A stretch of 64,000 bases of DNA, taken from the NCBI RefSeq assembly GCF_001989995.2, contig NZ_JAHGUP010000054.1, positions 56,859 through 120,858 on the forward strand, given 5' to 3'. A program made the position numbers and the translations under genes. Position 1 is the first letter of the stretch, and every line of letters starts with the position of its first letter. Positions 37,777-47,256 of this stretch are shown one piece after another. The notes under the pieces were generated by a model. It was not told the origin of the DNA. It made no database searches and was given only the letters and a program-made list of their open reading frames with translations. The DNA comes from Vibrio anguillarum (lineage in GTDB: Bacteria > Pseudomonadota > Gammaproteobacteria > Enterobacterales > Vibrionaceae).

Positions 37777-38709
37777 CTATTGCCCAGTAGGAAGCGTACG
37801 TTTTTCAAAATAGCGCACAATCTCCTCGATCAATATTTTGATACGTGACGGTTGGTGATCACGATTAGGATAGAGCAGATGCAAGTCCGATCCTGTGGCC
37901 AAATCGTGTGAACTAAAACTTTGCCGATAATCTTCCAAGAGAAGAACGAGTTTCCCAGCATTGAGGTCGGGTTGAATATCGAGTTGTGATTTGAGTGCAA
38001 TACCTGCGCCTTCGAGTGCCCACTGGCGAATCACTTCGCCATCATTAGACAAACGTGATGGTTTGATCAGAATATCTTGAACGGCATCTCCTTTAAGAAA
38101 AGACCAACGCGTTAATGATTCACTTTTGCGTAGCATACCCAAGCAAGCATGCTGTTTGAGATCCTCTGGGTGCGTCGGTTGACCATGACACGCTAAATAT
38201 GCGGGTGAGGCACAAAGAACGCGGCGACTTGTTGCTAATTTTCTGGAAACCAATTGACTATCTTTGAGTGTGCCGTAACGCAATACCAAATCAAGTTTTG
38301 TTTCATATATCCCTAACACACTGTCACTAAAGGTAATCTGAGGCACAATTTTAGGATGTCTTGCTAAGAGGGAGTCGAGCAGTGGCAGCAAATGTTGTCG
38401 CCCGAGATCTTTGGGTGCTGAAATTTTTATATTGCCTTCCAAGTGTGTTTTCTCGGCAAATAGCGAAGACTCGACTTCAGTGATGTTGGCTAAGGTTTGT
38501 AAACATAATGGATAGAAACGTTCGCCGGCTTCCGTCAATGCAATTTTACGTGTGGTTCTTTGCAGCAATTTCACGCCATAGTGGCGTTCAAGCTCTTGCA
38601 GTTTTAGTGTGACTGAAGCGGCGGACATATTGATGGCTTTTGCGGCGGCCGCCAACCCTTGTTGCTCAACAATGGCAACAAAGACCTCCATGTTCAATAA
38701 TTTGTTCAT
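37777..38709 (-). CDS. LysR-family transcriptional regulator
   Basis: 310 residues. N-terminal winged HTH (MNKLLNMEVFVAIVEQQGLAAAAKAINMSAASVTL is the start region; the recognition helix is near 28-45). The effector domain follows from about 90. It is divergent from the old yellow enzyme gene (120-bp gap), so it probably regulates that gene; a redox or electrophile signal would fit. The AT-rich intergenic stretch contains several possible T-N11-A boxes, none decisive. Confidence 0.9.
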   Translation of the reverse strand: MNKLLNMEVFVAIVEQQGLAAAAKAINMSAASVTLKLQELERHYGVKLLQRTTRKIALTEAGERFYPLCLQTLANITEVESSLFAEKTHLEGNIKISAPKDLGRQHLLPLLDSLLARHPKIVPQITFSDSVLGIYETKLDLVLRYGTLKDSQLVSRKLATSRRVLCASPAYLACHGQPTHPEDLKQHACLGMLRKSESLTRWSFLKGDAVQDILIKPSRLSNDGEVIRQWALEGAGIALKSQLDIQPDLNAGKLVLLLEDYRQSFSSHDLATGSDLHLLYPNRDHQPSRIKILIEEIVRYFEKRTLPTGQ

Positions 38710-38829
38710 TAAGATTCTATATCGCAGTTATTGTTAAGTAATCCTAAATACTCTTTTTAATTATAGCTAGATTATTTAGTGATTCTTTTGTTATAGCCTA
38801 TGGATAACAACCCAATACAGAGCGATTGA

Positions 38830-39924
38830 ATGATGAGTAGCTTATTTTCCCCGATACAAATCGGTCCACTTTCTTTGAATAACCGGCTGGTAATGGCCCC
38901 GATGACGCGTGCTCGGACAAGTCAACCGGGTAATGTTCCCAACGACATCATGGCGCAATATTATGCTCAGCGAGCGAGTGCTGGTCTGATTATTACTGAA
39001 GCAACACAAATATCAGACGATAGCCAAGGATACTCATTTACTCCTGGCATATACACGCCAGAACAAATTGTGGGTTGGCAGCAGGTCACTCAAGCCGTGC
39101 ATGACCGCGGAGGAAAAATAATGAATCAGCTATGGCATGTAGGGCGAGTATCGCATCCTGTTTTTCAACAAGGTCAAAAGCCGATGGCTCCTTCAGCTAT
39201 TGCTCCAGTCGATACCAAAGTCTGGATTGCACAGCCTGGGAGTGCCGGTGAGATGATGGAATGCGTTGAACCAAGAGCAATGACATTGCAAGAGATTAAC
39301 CAAGTGGTACGCGATTTTGCTAATGCTGCACACAATGCGATTGCGGCTGGCTTTGATGGCGTCGAAATTCATGGTGGTAATGGCTATTTGATCGATCAGT
39401 TTTTGCGAACCAATTCGAATCATCGCACTGATCAATATGGTGGCAGTAGAGAAAACCGCTTACGTTTTCTTATGGAAGTTGTGAGTGCAATCATTGATAA
39501 GGTTGGTGCTGACAAAGTTGGAGTTCGCTTGGCGCCTTACATCACATTTAAAGATATGAACTGCCCAGATATCGTCCCAACGATTTTACAAGCGGCGGAG
39601 CAATTACAGAAACTCGGTATTGCGTATCTGCATTTGTCAGAAGCTGATTGGGATGATGCTCCACAAATCCCTGAAGATTTTCGCCAACATTTACGTGAGC
39701 TGTTCACCAATACCATTATTGTTGCAGGCCGATATGACGTTGAGCGAGCAAACCAAATCTTGGAAAATGGCTACGCCGACTTAGTCGCATTTGGGCGTCC
39801 CTTTATTGCGAATCCAGACTTAGTCGAGCGTTTGAAAATGAACCGTACATTATCGGCATTTGATCCAAGTTGCTTATTTGGTGGAGGTACTAAGGGATAT
39901 ACAGATTATCCAAACCATTCCTAA
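38830..39924 (+). CDS. Old yellow enzyme family NADH:flavin oxidoreductase (NemA-like)
   Basis: FMN-dependent ene-reductase, 364 residues, TIM barrel. Motifs: MAPMTRARTSQPGNVPN, LWHVGRVSHP, the substrate-binding pair in EIHGGNGYLIDQFLR, then RTDQYGGSRENR and the phosphate-binding end LVAFGRPFIANPDL. It reduces activated alkenes, quinones or nitro-compounds. Two ATGs in tandem at the start. A paired LysR regulator reads divergently and a terminator follows. NemA is the nearest named relative; the substrate is not determined by sequence. Confidence 0.92.
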   Translation: MMSSLFSPIQIGPLSLNNRLVMAPMTRARTSQPGNVPNDIMAQYYAQRASAGLIITEATQISDDSQGYSFTPGIYTPEQIVGWQQVTQAVHDRGGKIMNQLWHVGRVSHPVFQQGQKPMAPSAIAPVDTKVWIAQPGSAGEMMECVEPRAMTLQEINQVVRDFANAAHNAIAAGFDGVEIHGGNGYLIDQFLRTNSNHRTDQYGGSRENRLRFLMEVVSAIIDKVGADKVGVRLAPYITFKDMNCPDIVPTILQAAEQLQKLGIAYLHLSEADWDDAPQIPEDFRQHLRELFTNTIIVAGRYDVERANQILENGYADLVAFGRPFIANPDLVERLKMNRTLSAFDPSCLFGGGTKGYTDYPNHS

Positions 39925-39932
39925 ATCGACAT

Positions 39933-39973
39933 AGCCAGCAGTCGTTTGTTTTATGATTCTGCTGGCTTTTTTA
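39933..39973 (+). terminator. Terminator after the old yellow enzyme gene
   Basis: AGCCAGCA / TGCTGGCT with a 19-nt loop, followed by TTTTTT. Confidence 0.75.
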
Positions 39974-40028
39974 CAACTGGTTGGCCGTTATAAAACAATG
40001 AGCCATTAACGCGCACCAAAATGATACG

Positions 40029-40397
40029 CTAAAAGTAATAAGGCCACAGAATAAACATCCATGTGAATGCTGAAAATATCAACGCGATCAGTACGGCAGC
40101 TGAACCGATGTCTTTGGCGCGGCCACTGAGTTCGTGCCATTCGCTACCGACGCGGTCAACCACGGCTTCCACAGCGGAATTCATCAACTCCACAATCACA
40201 ACTAAGACTAAGCAACCAATCATCATGATTTGCTCAATTTTAGTGACAGGCAAAAAGAAAGTAATGGTAATCAACAAAATTGAAGTGACAGTTTCTTGTC
40301 GAATAGCGGCTTCGTTTAGCCACGCGGCTTTCAGCCCTTGTATTGAATAACCTGTGGCATAAAACAGACGCTTTATACCCGTACGACCTGGTTTCAT
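40029..40397 (-). CDS. dgkA: Diacylglycerol kinase (prokaryotic type)
   Basis: Small trimeric membrane kinase recycling diacylglycerol to phosphatidic acid. It has 122 residues, the E. coli length. Three transmembrane helices and the family signatures NEAAIRQE near the N-terminus and VELMNSAVEAVVDR, GRAKDIGSAAV in the catalytic region. It stands alone; the neighbouring histidine kinase transcript ends in its own terminator upstream. Confidence 0.96.
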   Translation of the reverse strand: MKPGRTGIKRLFYATGYSIQGLKAAWLNEAAIRQETVTSILLITITFFLPVTKIEQIMMIGCLVLVVIVELMNSAVEAVVDRVGSEWHELSGRAKDIGSAAVLIALIFSAFTWMFILWPYYF

Positions 40398-40489
40398 AAA
40401 ATGAACAACCTAATAATGAATAACTATGACAATGGGCATGAGTGAATTACGTGTAGACGTAAAATAGCCTTCGCCCCGCACCCTCATGT

Positions 40490-40529
40490 TAAAAAAGAGA
40501 ATCAATGACGTCAGTTCACTGATTCTCTT
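40490..40529 (-). terminator. Terminator of the second tct two-component operon
   Basis: On the - strand AAGAGAATCA, loop, TGATTCTCTT then a T-run. It lies about 14 bp after the histidine kinase stop. Confidence 0.8.
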
Positions 40530-40542
40530 AAGTGGCCCGATA

Positions 40543-41841
40543 TTAAACGCCCACCACGGGTAGTACAAGAGTAAAGCAAGCGCCTCCGAACACACTTTTA
40601 GCCACCGATACTTGGCCGTTGTGGCGTAAAACGATCTGTTTGACGATGGCCAAGCCTAACCCGAAGCCTGATTGTCGCTCTCCACGTGAGAGATCCGCGC
40701 TGTAAAAAGCATCAAAAATGAATGGCCAGTGCTGCGGGTCAATCCCTTCTCCATCATCATGGATATCAATTTGCACTGCTTGACCTGCGTTGATCACGGA
40801 GGTTTCAACGGCTATTTTGCTTTTGGCGTATTTCTGAGCATTACCCAATAAATTATCCAGAGCTCTTTTGAGAAGGTATGGATCGACTTGTAAAGTGGCG
40901 ACTTGTGCTAATGGCAGCAACTGGATCTCGACTACGCTGTTGCTACGCCATTTACCTAGTATCGGTTCGAGCCAGTAATTGAGCTGAATTGTCTGCATAT
41001 TGAGTTCGTTTTCTGGCCTTTCAACTTTCGCGTAGTAAAGAAGTTCATCGACCATCGTTTCCATCTCTTCGGTATCTTCGATGATACTGGCGACTTTCAC
41101 CGCTTGTTTTGGTGTCAGAGATTCATCGGCCAACATTTCTGCTTGCCATTGGATCCGAAAGATAGGGGTGCGTAACTCATGAGCCACGGCATTACTCAGC
41201 GCTTTATTGCTGAGCACCAAGGCGGAAATTTTGCTTGCCATGTAGTTAAAGCTTTTGTTTAAAGAGCCGACTTTATCGCCGCTTTTGATGGAGGCGCGAG
41301 CGGTCAGATCACCAGCGGCAAAGGCTAAGGTCACTTTTTCCAATTCACGCACTCGCCGACTGATGAACCAGATCAGCAACACACAGTACAGCGCAAAGCC
41401 GACGACAAGCAGCAAAAGTGAGAGATTATCTGCGAAGAAAATGGCTTGCCTCAGTGGTGATTCTTCATCGGGTTTAAAGCTGTAAATTGGTGAGGTGGAC
41501 GTCAGGCGCAGCCATAAAAAACGGTCATTATCGTAGTAGGTGTAGGCATTGGGGGTGGTAAAGAAAAACGCTCGCACATCTGAGGGTAAGGTCTTTTCAG
41601 TATGCGTCTCTATCAGTTGTCGTGTTTTATCGGCATATTCTTTTAGTACATTTAAGGTGCTGTCTTCACCTTCATGCTGATAAATACGAGTGACCAAGTC
41701 ATGAAATGCTTCAGCTTGATAATCTTCAAGTACATAATCGTAGTCAGTACCAAGCTGGTAAACGACCAGTTCAATGGTAATGAGTGTCGCTAAAAAAAAG
41801 AGCAATAAACCAACAAAAGATTCAACGTAGATACGACGCAT
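40543..41841 (-). CDS. Sensor histidine kinase (RstB-like)
   Basis: 432 residues. TM1 is at about 9-29, periplasmic domain about 30-138, TM2 about 139-160, then HAMP. The phosphoacceptor motif is AVAHELRTPIFR with His221. The ATPase domain has DNLLGNAQKYA and FGLGLAIVKQI. The partner regulator is 27 bp upstream in the same transcript, and both follow a tctCBA operon. It may sense the substrate of that transporter; the sequence resembles RstB more than TctE. Confidence 0.88.
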   Translation of the reverse strand: MRRIYVESFVGLLLFFLATLITIELVVYQLGTDYDYVLEDYQAEAFHDLVTRIYQHEGEDSTLNVLKEYADKTRQLIETHTEKTLPSDVRAFFFTTPNAYTYYDNDRFLWLRLTSTSPIYSFKPDEESPLRQAIFFADNLSLLLLVVGFALYCVLLIWFISRRVRELEKVTLAFAAGDLTARASIKSGDKVGSLNKSFNYMASKISALVLSNKALSNAVAHELRTPIFRIQWQAEMLADESLTPKQAVKVASIIEDTEEMETMVDELLYYAKVERPENELNMQTIQLNYWLEPILGKWRSNSVVEIQLLPLAQVATLQVDPYLLKRALDNLLGNAQKYAKSKIAVETSVINAGQAVQIDIHDDGEGIDPQHWPFIFDAFYSADLSRGERQSGFGLGLAIVKQIVLRHNGQVSVAKSVFGGACFTLVLPVVGV

Positions 41842-41868
41842 ACAGGTTTCTTCTAAAATACGTGGTCA

Positions 41869-42570
41869 TTACCACGTGTCTGGTACAAAAAGGTATCCTT
41901 TCCCTCGGACCGTAATAATGCGTTTCGGTGTGGAAGAATCATCACCGAGTTTTTTACGCAAAATGACAATCTTGTTATCGACGGTTCTATCAAGCCCATC
42001 GTATTCAATCCCGCGTAACGCTTTGGTTAATACATCCCGTGATAGGACTTGATCTGGTGTTGATGCCAGTAGCCACAGCAAGTCGAATTCGCTGTCGGTC
42101 ATCGCTACGGCCTCACCATTCATTTCACACAGATGTCGAGATTGATTGAGAGACAAGGCCCCAAATTCAAGCACGTTTTTCGCGGTTTGAATTGGCTCGT
42201 TGTCGACTCTGCGCAGTAGCATACGCATTCTTGCAAGCAAGACGCGTGGTTTAATCGGCTTTGTCACAAAATCATCGGCACCAATTTCCAGTGCTGCAAC
42301 GTGATCAAAATCGTCATCACTGGCGGTCAGCATCAATATCTTACCGTTGTACATAGGACGGATCTGTCTACAAATTGTCAGCCCATCTTCACCGGGTAGC
42401 ATTAAATCCAGTAACACGATATCTGGTTGTTGCTCTAAAATGACCGCGCTCGCTTTGGCACCTTCAGCAAGGGCAATGACGCTAATATCTTGACTTTCAA
42501 AGTATTCTGTTAACATTTCTCTGAGTTTTAGATCATCTTCAACGATGATTAAAGAGTGTCTATCCGTCAT
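41869..42570 (-). CDS. OmpR-family response regulator (RstA-like)
   Basis: 233 residues. Receiver domain with IVEDD, phosphoacceptor Asp55 (IVLLDLMLPGEDG) and the conserved TKPIKPRVL. The C-terminal OmpR winged helix ends in TVRGKGYLFVPDTW, close to the E. coli RstA end. It pairs with the downstream histidine kinase. It probably regulates the adjacent tctCBA operon; a dyad containing GTTACA, as in RstA boxes, lies upstream of tctC at 46056. Confidence 0.9.
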   Translation of the reverse strand: MTDRHSLIIVEDDLKLREMLTEYFESQDISVIALAEGAKASAVILEQQPDIVLLDLMLPGEDGLTICRQIRPMYNGKILMLTASDDDFDHVAALEIGADDFVTKPIKPRVLLARMRMLLRRVDNEPIQTAKNVLEFGALSLNQSRHLCEMNGEAVAMTDSEFDLLWLLASTPDQVLSRDVLTKALRGIEYDGLDRTVDNKIVILRKKLGDDSSTPKRIITVRGKGYLFVPDTW

Positions 42571-42645
42571 GGAGACTCCTAGATAGGTACGATGAACGAC
42601 ATGACAATCGCTGACATTGAAAAAATTTGAAGTGCATAGTAAAGC

Positions 42646-42673
42646 AAAGACCCAGCATTTTCGCTAGGTCTTT
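42646..42673. terminator. Hairpin between tctA and the response regulator gene
   Basis: AAAGACC-C-AGC / GCT-A-GGTCTTT with one internal mismatch and loop ATTTTC. On the - strand it follows the tctA stop by about 38 bp; only a short T-run. It may be a weak or partial terminator. Confidence 0.5.
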
Positions 42674-42710
42674 GTATGGTTGGATGAGTATCTATTGATA
42701 CAATCTCTTG

Positions 42711-44237
42711 TTATTCAACTGCTTTGGTCGGTGAAGAGCGAAGTTTGTTCGCCAGCATCACCACAAGTGGGCTAGTCAACATTACGACTGCAAGCACGGT
42801 AAACACGAAAGTGATCGGACGTTCCCACAAGAAGCTTAACTCCCCATCGCTGATCATCAACGCGCGGCGAAGGTTCTCTTCCATTAATCCACCCAAAATA
42901 AAGCCAAGCAGCAGTGGTGCCAGTGGGAAGTTGGCTAACCGTAGAGCAATCGCTCCCATCGCGACAAGCAGCATCACGTAAACATCCATTGTGTTAAACG
43001 AAACCAAATAAACACCGGTGATTGAGAAGAACAAAATCATCGGCAGCAATACGGTTCTTGGTACCGCCAATAGCCTTGAAATATAAGGAATAAGCGGTAA
43101 GTTAAGGATGATCAGTACAATATTACCGAGATACATTGAGATGATAACAGACCAAAAGACATCAGGATGATCAACAAATAAACGAGGGCCAGGTTGAATG
43201 CCGTAAGAGAGCAGGGCTCCAAGCATGATCGCTGTGGTGCCAGAGCCGGGAATGCCGAGTGTCAACAGCGGAACAAAAGATCCGCTAGAGGCGGCGTTAT
43301 TGGCAGACTCTGGTGCAACAAGCCCACGCAAAGACCCTTTACCGAACTCTTCTTTTTTATCTTTGGGCGCTAAGCTGCGCTCCATACCATAACTCAAAAA
43401 TGCGGCGATGGTTGCGCCAGCGCCGGGCAACACGCCAGTGAAAAAACCTAAAATGGAAGCACGAATTGAAACGGGAGCCGCTTCTTTAAATTCTGCCTTG
43501 GTGATTTTCATACTGCCCAAGTTGCTGATTTTATTCTGTTCATCTGTACGCGTGTCGTTTTCTGGTTTTAAAATACCCATTAATGTCTCGCCTAAAGCGA
43601 ATGTCGCCATCGCCAGCAAGAGGAAGCTAAAACCGTCCATTAAATCAGTTAAGCCAAAGGTAAAACGTTCCACACCTACGCCTTTATCAATACCAACGGT
43701 AGAGAGCATCAAGCCAAGAACAACCATCATCCATGCTTTAAGGACTTGCCCTTTTCCAGCAAAGGCGGCGACCGCCGATAGACCGAGTAGCATCAACGCA
43801 AAATAGTCAGAGGATTGAAAACTCAGTGACACGCTGGCCAGTGCAGGCGCTGCGACCAAGAGCATAATCGCTGACAAGGTTCCGCCGGTAAAAGAGGCGT
43901 AAGCGGCGATGGCTAACGCTTTACCAGCTTGGCCTTTTTGCGCCATGGGGTAGCCATCAAACGCGGTGACCACGGTTGCCGAGCATCCGGGAGCATTAAT
44001 CAAAATGGAGGAAGTGGAGCCGCCAAAAATAGCGCCGTAATAAACGCCGGCCATTAAAATCAAACCTGAAGATGGTTCAAGGCCATAGGTGATCGGGATC
44101 ATCAACGCGATGGCCGAAATCGGGCCAAGCCCGGGCAACATGCCGATAAAAGTACCAACGAAACAGCCCACAATCACCATGAAGATGTTCATTGGCATCA
44201 TGGCGGTAGAAAGCCCTTGTAAAATTCCATCTAACAT
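42711..44237 (-). CDS. tctA: Tripartite tricarboxylate transporter, large membrane subunit (TctA), second system
   Basis: 508 residues, same family as 10442-11947 but clearly diverged. Signatures [59 protein letters not shown] and [26 protein letters not shown] (given in parts: [24 protein letters not shown]). It lies 9 bp after tctB. Substrate likely a carboxylate; neighbours upstream are the methylcitrate genes, but they are a separate transcript. Confidence 0.94.
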   Translation of the reverse strand: MLDGILQGLSTAMMPMNIFMVIVGCFVGTFIGMLPGLGPISAIALMIPITYGLEPSSGLILMAGVYYGAIFGGSTSSILINAPGCSATVVTAFDGYPMAQKGQAGKALAIAAYASFTGGTLSAIMLLVAAPALASVSLSFQSSDYFALMLLGLSAVAAFAGKGQVLKAWMMVVLGLMLSTVGIDKGVGVERFTFGLTDLMDGFSFLLLAMATFALGETLMGILKPENDTRTDEQNKISNLGSMKITKAEFKEAAPVSIRASILGFFTGVLPGAGATIAAFLSYGMERSLAPKDKKEEFGKGSLRGLVAPESANNAASSGSFVPLLTLGIPGSGTTAIMLGALLSYGIQPGPRLFVDHPDVFWSVIISMYLGNIVLIILNLPLIPYISRLLAVPRTVLLPMILFFSITGVYLVSFNTMDVYVMLLVAMGAIALRLANFPLAPLLLGFILGGLMEENLRRALMISDGELSFLWERPITFVFTVLAVVMLTSPLVVMLANKLRSSPTKAVE

Positions 44238-44246
44238 AATCAGTTC

Positions 44247-44744
44247 CTACCAGAGTGTGAAAATAACGCCGGGCTCAAGGTAGATGTCCAAACCTTGAGT
44301 AAGCAGCAGATAAAACGCGATGACAAAGGGAAAAGAAGCACCAAATAACACTGATTTGCGTCTTTCACCCAAAATATAAAAGCCAGCGAGTAGAAATAAA
44401 CTGGTGGCCAGTACGAAGCCTAAATAGGTTAGACCAAGTCCGTACAGCGCCATCAACACTAAAAAACCAATCAACAATTTCCAGTTGAAGTGCAATACCG
44501 CGCCGCTTTGTTTATCGGGCTGCCCTAACACCAGCATCAACAAAGAGAGGCCAATTCCAGCGTAAGTCAGCAGAGTCGGCAAGGTTTGGGCGTTAAACGG
44601 TTCATATTCATCACCGGGAAACATCGGTATTTGAGTCGTTTGATAGCCGTAGCAAAGGCTAAGAACAAGGAAGATCAACGCGCCAACGCGATCGCGGCAC
44701 AGTAAATATTCTTTGCTGAAAAATTTGGTTGGCAGATCCGACAT
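44247..44744 (-). CDS. tctB: Tripartite tricarboxylate transporter, small membrane subunit (TctB), second system
   Basis: About 165 residues, four hydrophobic segments. The ATG at 44742-44744 (MSDLPTKFFSKEYL) is chosen because GGAG lies 6 nt before it. The in-frame ATG four codons earlier has no ribosome site. It lies between tctC (202-bp gap with a hairpin) and tctA. Confidence 0.85.
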   Translation of the reverse strand: MSDLPTKFFSKEYLLCRDRVGALIFLVLSLCYGYQTTQIPMFPGDEYEPFNAQTLPTLLTYAGIGLSLLMLVLGQPDKQSGAVLHFNWKLLIGFLVLMALYGLGLTYLGFVLATSLFLLAGFYILGERRKSVLFGASFPFVIAFYLLLTQGLDIYLEPGVIFTLW

Positions 44745-44912
44745 ATCCAACTCCATGGTAAAAATAGGGGAGAAAAGAGCCGTGTAGCAGCGAGTTAATG
44801 AATTGATTAACTAAGGGCAAAGGGATAGGTGTATGGAGGTTTTCCTATTCATATTTGCCTGATAAACAAAGGAGTATTGAGCATAACTGCACACGGCAAA
44901 AGTGTTGCTAGC

Positions 44913-44937
44913 GGGGACAAGGCAAGGAACTGTCCCC
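44913..44937. repeat. Hairpin between tctC and tctB (second system)
   Basis: GGGGACA / TGTCCCC with an 11-nt loop, no T-run, 9 bp after the tctC stop on the - strand. It may stabilise the tctC part of the mRNA so that the binding protein is made in excess, a usual pattern for binding-protein operons. Confidence 0.5.
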
Positions 44938-44946
44938 TTAGCGACC

Positions 44947-45924
44947 TTACTTCAGGAAACCGAGCTCACGCATCAGATCACCCATCTCTTTCTCTTGGGC
45001 TTCTAAGAAGGCGTAAAACTCTTTATCCGCTTGATAGTTATCGATCCAACCATTACGGTCGCGGACGATTTTCCATTCATCGGTGGTGTACATTTTCGCT
45101 AATGCTGCGTTCCACTGATCAATCTTCTCTTGGCTGATCCCAGGGGCTGCGAAGAAGCCGCGCCAGTTAGCAAAGACTGTTGGGTTGCCATAGTCAGTTA
45201 ATGTTGGAATATTCGGGGCAGATTCCAAACGTTTAGGGGCGGTGATCGCCAAAATTTTCACTTGGCCAGACTTGGACATTTCAAGCACTTCACCTAAGCC
45301 TGTTGAAAGCAGTTGTGTTTCACCAGAAAGTAGTGCCGCCATGGCTTTGCCACCCGCGTCATAGGCGATGTAGCGAACTTCTTTTGGATCCAACCCTTGC
45401 CCTTTGAAAGCGGCTGCGGCGACTAAGTGATCCATACTGCCACGAGCAGAACCGCCAGCGACTTTCACTTTACGCGGGTTGTCTTTGAAATCGGCAACCG
45501 CATCTTCCCACGTTTTGTATTTTGAATCGCCCGCAGCAACGATAGCGCCATAATCAGAAACGGTGGCGGCAATCGGTGTTAAATCGCGGAAGGATTGTGG
45601 AAAAACACCGGATAAAGAACGAACAACAATCGGTGTAGAGTTGACCATCAAGGTATCTTCTTGGCGGTCTGCGGTTTCAATTAGGTGTGCAATCGCTTTA
45701 CCACCACCACCACCGGATAAGTTTTGGTAAGACACATTGCCGACAATGTCGGTTTTCATCAGTACATCACCTGTACCACGAGCCGTCATGTCCCAACCAC
45801 CACCCGCGCCACCGGGTACTAAAATGTGAAGTTTCTCAATATCAGCGGCGAAGCTGCTAATAGAAAAGGTTGCAGCCAGAATGGATGCAGTGAGGGTTGG
45901 TTTGAACTGCTTAAACATATTCAC
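44947..45924 (-). CDS. tctC: Tripartite tricarboxylate transporter, periplasmic binding protein (TctC), second system
   Basis: 325 residues with a signal peptide (MNMFKQFKPTLTASILAATF, cleavage near SFAAD). TctC/Bug motifs: LVPGGAGGGWDMTARG, NLSGGGGGKAIAHL, GGSARGSMDHLVAA. First gene of tctCBA followed by a two-component system, like Salmonella TctABC/TctDE in content but co-directional. RBS AAGGAACG. Confidence 0.94.
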   Translation of the reverse strand: MNMFKQFKPTLTASILAATFSISSFAADIEKLHILVPGGAGGGWDMTARGTGDVLMKTDIVGNVSYQNLSGGGGGKAIAHLIETADRQEDTLMVNSTPIVVRSLSGVFPQSFRDLTPIAATVSDYGAIVAAGDSKYKTWEDAVADFKDNPRKVKVAGGSARGSMDHLVAAAAFKGQGLDPKEVRYIAYDAGGKAMAALLSGETQLLSTGLGEVLEMSKSGQVKILAITAPKRLESAPNIPTLTDYGNPTVFANWRGFFAAPGISQEKIDQWNAALAKMYTTDEWKIVRDRNGWIDNYQADKEFYAFLEAQEKEMGDLMRELGFLK

Positions 45925-46055
45925 GTTCCTTATGTAGGGCGCATCTTCATCTTTACCTTGGAGCGTTTGTGACTGAATGCTACAGGCGGAGATAGGGTGC
46001 TTATCGTTGTTATCATGACTGCATCAATGATCTAATGCAGATACGTTAAGTTAAT

Positions 46056-46070
46056 AACCTGTTACAGGTT
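46056..46070. promoter_or_regulatory. 15-bp dyad upstream of the second tctC
   Basis: AACCTGT-T-ACAGGTT, arms of 7 bp around one base, about 130-145 bp upstream of the tctC start. It contains GTTACA, the conserved half of the E. coli RstA box, and the local regulator is RstA-like. The rest of the gap 45925-46168 shows no gene. Confidence 0.45.
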
Positions 46071-46168
46071 TGTCTCTAATGCGTAGATAAAAACAATATA
46101 GGGCATAAAAACGTTTTTGTTCATAAAGTTCACGGCGTTATTTTGCTGCGTTGTGTAACGAGTCTTCG

Positions 46169-46999
46169 CTAGCGTCTTGTCTCACTATCTACTAGCAGTA
46201 ATCGGGTGTTATTCATTGCAAATTGCGCAGCTGAGGCGTCATTACCTTGTTGAAGTAAGGTCGTGATACTGGGCAGCAGTAAGAAAAAGATCAAAGGTTC
46301 GGGATATTGGGCTTGCCATTGATGGCGCTCATCTAACACATGCCCTTCGAAGTAGACGGTGAGTACCACACTGTCCGATGAAAAGTGCGAACCATGGAAC
46401 CGCCCTAAAGTATGCGTCGAGCCCCATATTGAACTCAGTGGTCGCTCCGATGTGCTTTTAAGATAGAGATCAACCGCTACACTTTGCGATTGAGAACCTT
46501 GCGGTTGAGAATGTCGATGAACCGTTAAGCGCTCACCCGAATACTTGCCTTGCTGGAAAGGCAAATAACCTAAGTTGTTCGGTGTTACACGGCCATCGTT
46601 TGCACACATTTGAACCGAATCGGGCATTTGCTGGCTGCTGTACAATTCACAAGCAAATTGAGCAACAAGTTGCTGTGCTGCGCTTTGAAATAAGCGAGCA
46701 TCAAATGAGTGTTCTTGCGCAAGGTGTAAATTTAATTCAGGAAAAACAATAGGTAACTGGCTTGTTAGCGCGTTGAGGTCATTGATCGTAACCGATTGAT
46801 TCTGCTCTATTGCCGTGCGAATAATATTTGGGTTGTCTGCTAATGAAAGATCATCTTCAGAATAGATCGCCTCACTCAGTAGTGGGTAGCTGCGCGGATT
46901 TTTCGGTTTACTGTTGTAGGCAATGCATCCAGATAAGAGCAACGAGCAGGCGAGAGCGTAACCAAAAGGAGAGTGCGTGATTCTCTTGTAAAGATTCAT
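46169..46999 (-). CDS. Predicted lipoprotein of unknown function
   Basis: About 276 residues from ATG 46997-46999 (MNLYKRITHSPFGYALACSL) with a lipobox LLLSGC, so the mature protein should be lipidated at Cys. The frame extends 11 codons further upstream from a GTG, but the signal peptide argues for the later start. The mature part is rich in Ser and Gln, with no family I recognise. A central beta-rich stretch (SVAVDLYLKS, DSVVLTVYFEG) suggests an outer-membrane or periplasmic globular protein. It is isolated between the tct operon and the divergent GntR gene. Confidence 0.7.
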   Translation of the reverse strand: MNLYKRITHSPFGYALACSLLLSGCIAYNSKPKNPRSYPLLSEAIYSEDDLSLADNPNIIRTAIEQNQSVTINDLNALTSQLPIVFPELNLHLAQEHSFDARLFQSAAQQLVAQFACELYSSQQMPDSVQMCANDGRVTPNNLGYLPFQQGKYSGERLTVHRHSQPQGSQSQSVAVDLYLKSTSERPLSSIWGSTHTLGRFHGSHFSSDSVVLTVYFEGHVLDERHQWQAQYPEPLIFFLLLPSITTLLQQGNDASAAQFAMNNTRLLLVDSETRR

Positions 47000-47136
47000 A
47001 AGTGACGGCCGGTCATCGGTAATGGGTTGCACTGCTTATTCTATCTGCGAAATCGACACTTTTCTCTTTTCAAGCTCACAGAGTTTTATCTTCTTCTGGT
47101 TCAAATTTAATCATTAAGTTTCTTATACATTAGTCT

Positions 47137-47150
47137 AATGTGTCGACAAT
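47137..47150. promoter_or_regulatory. Candidate GntR operator upstream of the methylcitrate operon (copy 1)
   Basis: AATGTGTCGACAAT with perfect palindromic core TGTCGACA, about 110 bp upstream of the GntR gene. The exact reverse complement occurs once more inside that gene at 47655-47668. GntR/FCD regulators bind short palindromes, so this pair is a candidate autoregulatory operator. Confidence 0.45.
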
Positions 47151-47256
47151 TTTATTGATTATCGATGGTTTTATGGTCTATTTTAACAATAAGTTTTAAT
47201 GATTGTTAACACATATGAGTGTGTGAGTGCTTTGCGTCTCAGCATGAATCCAACCT

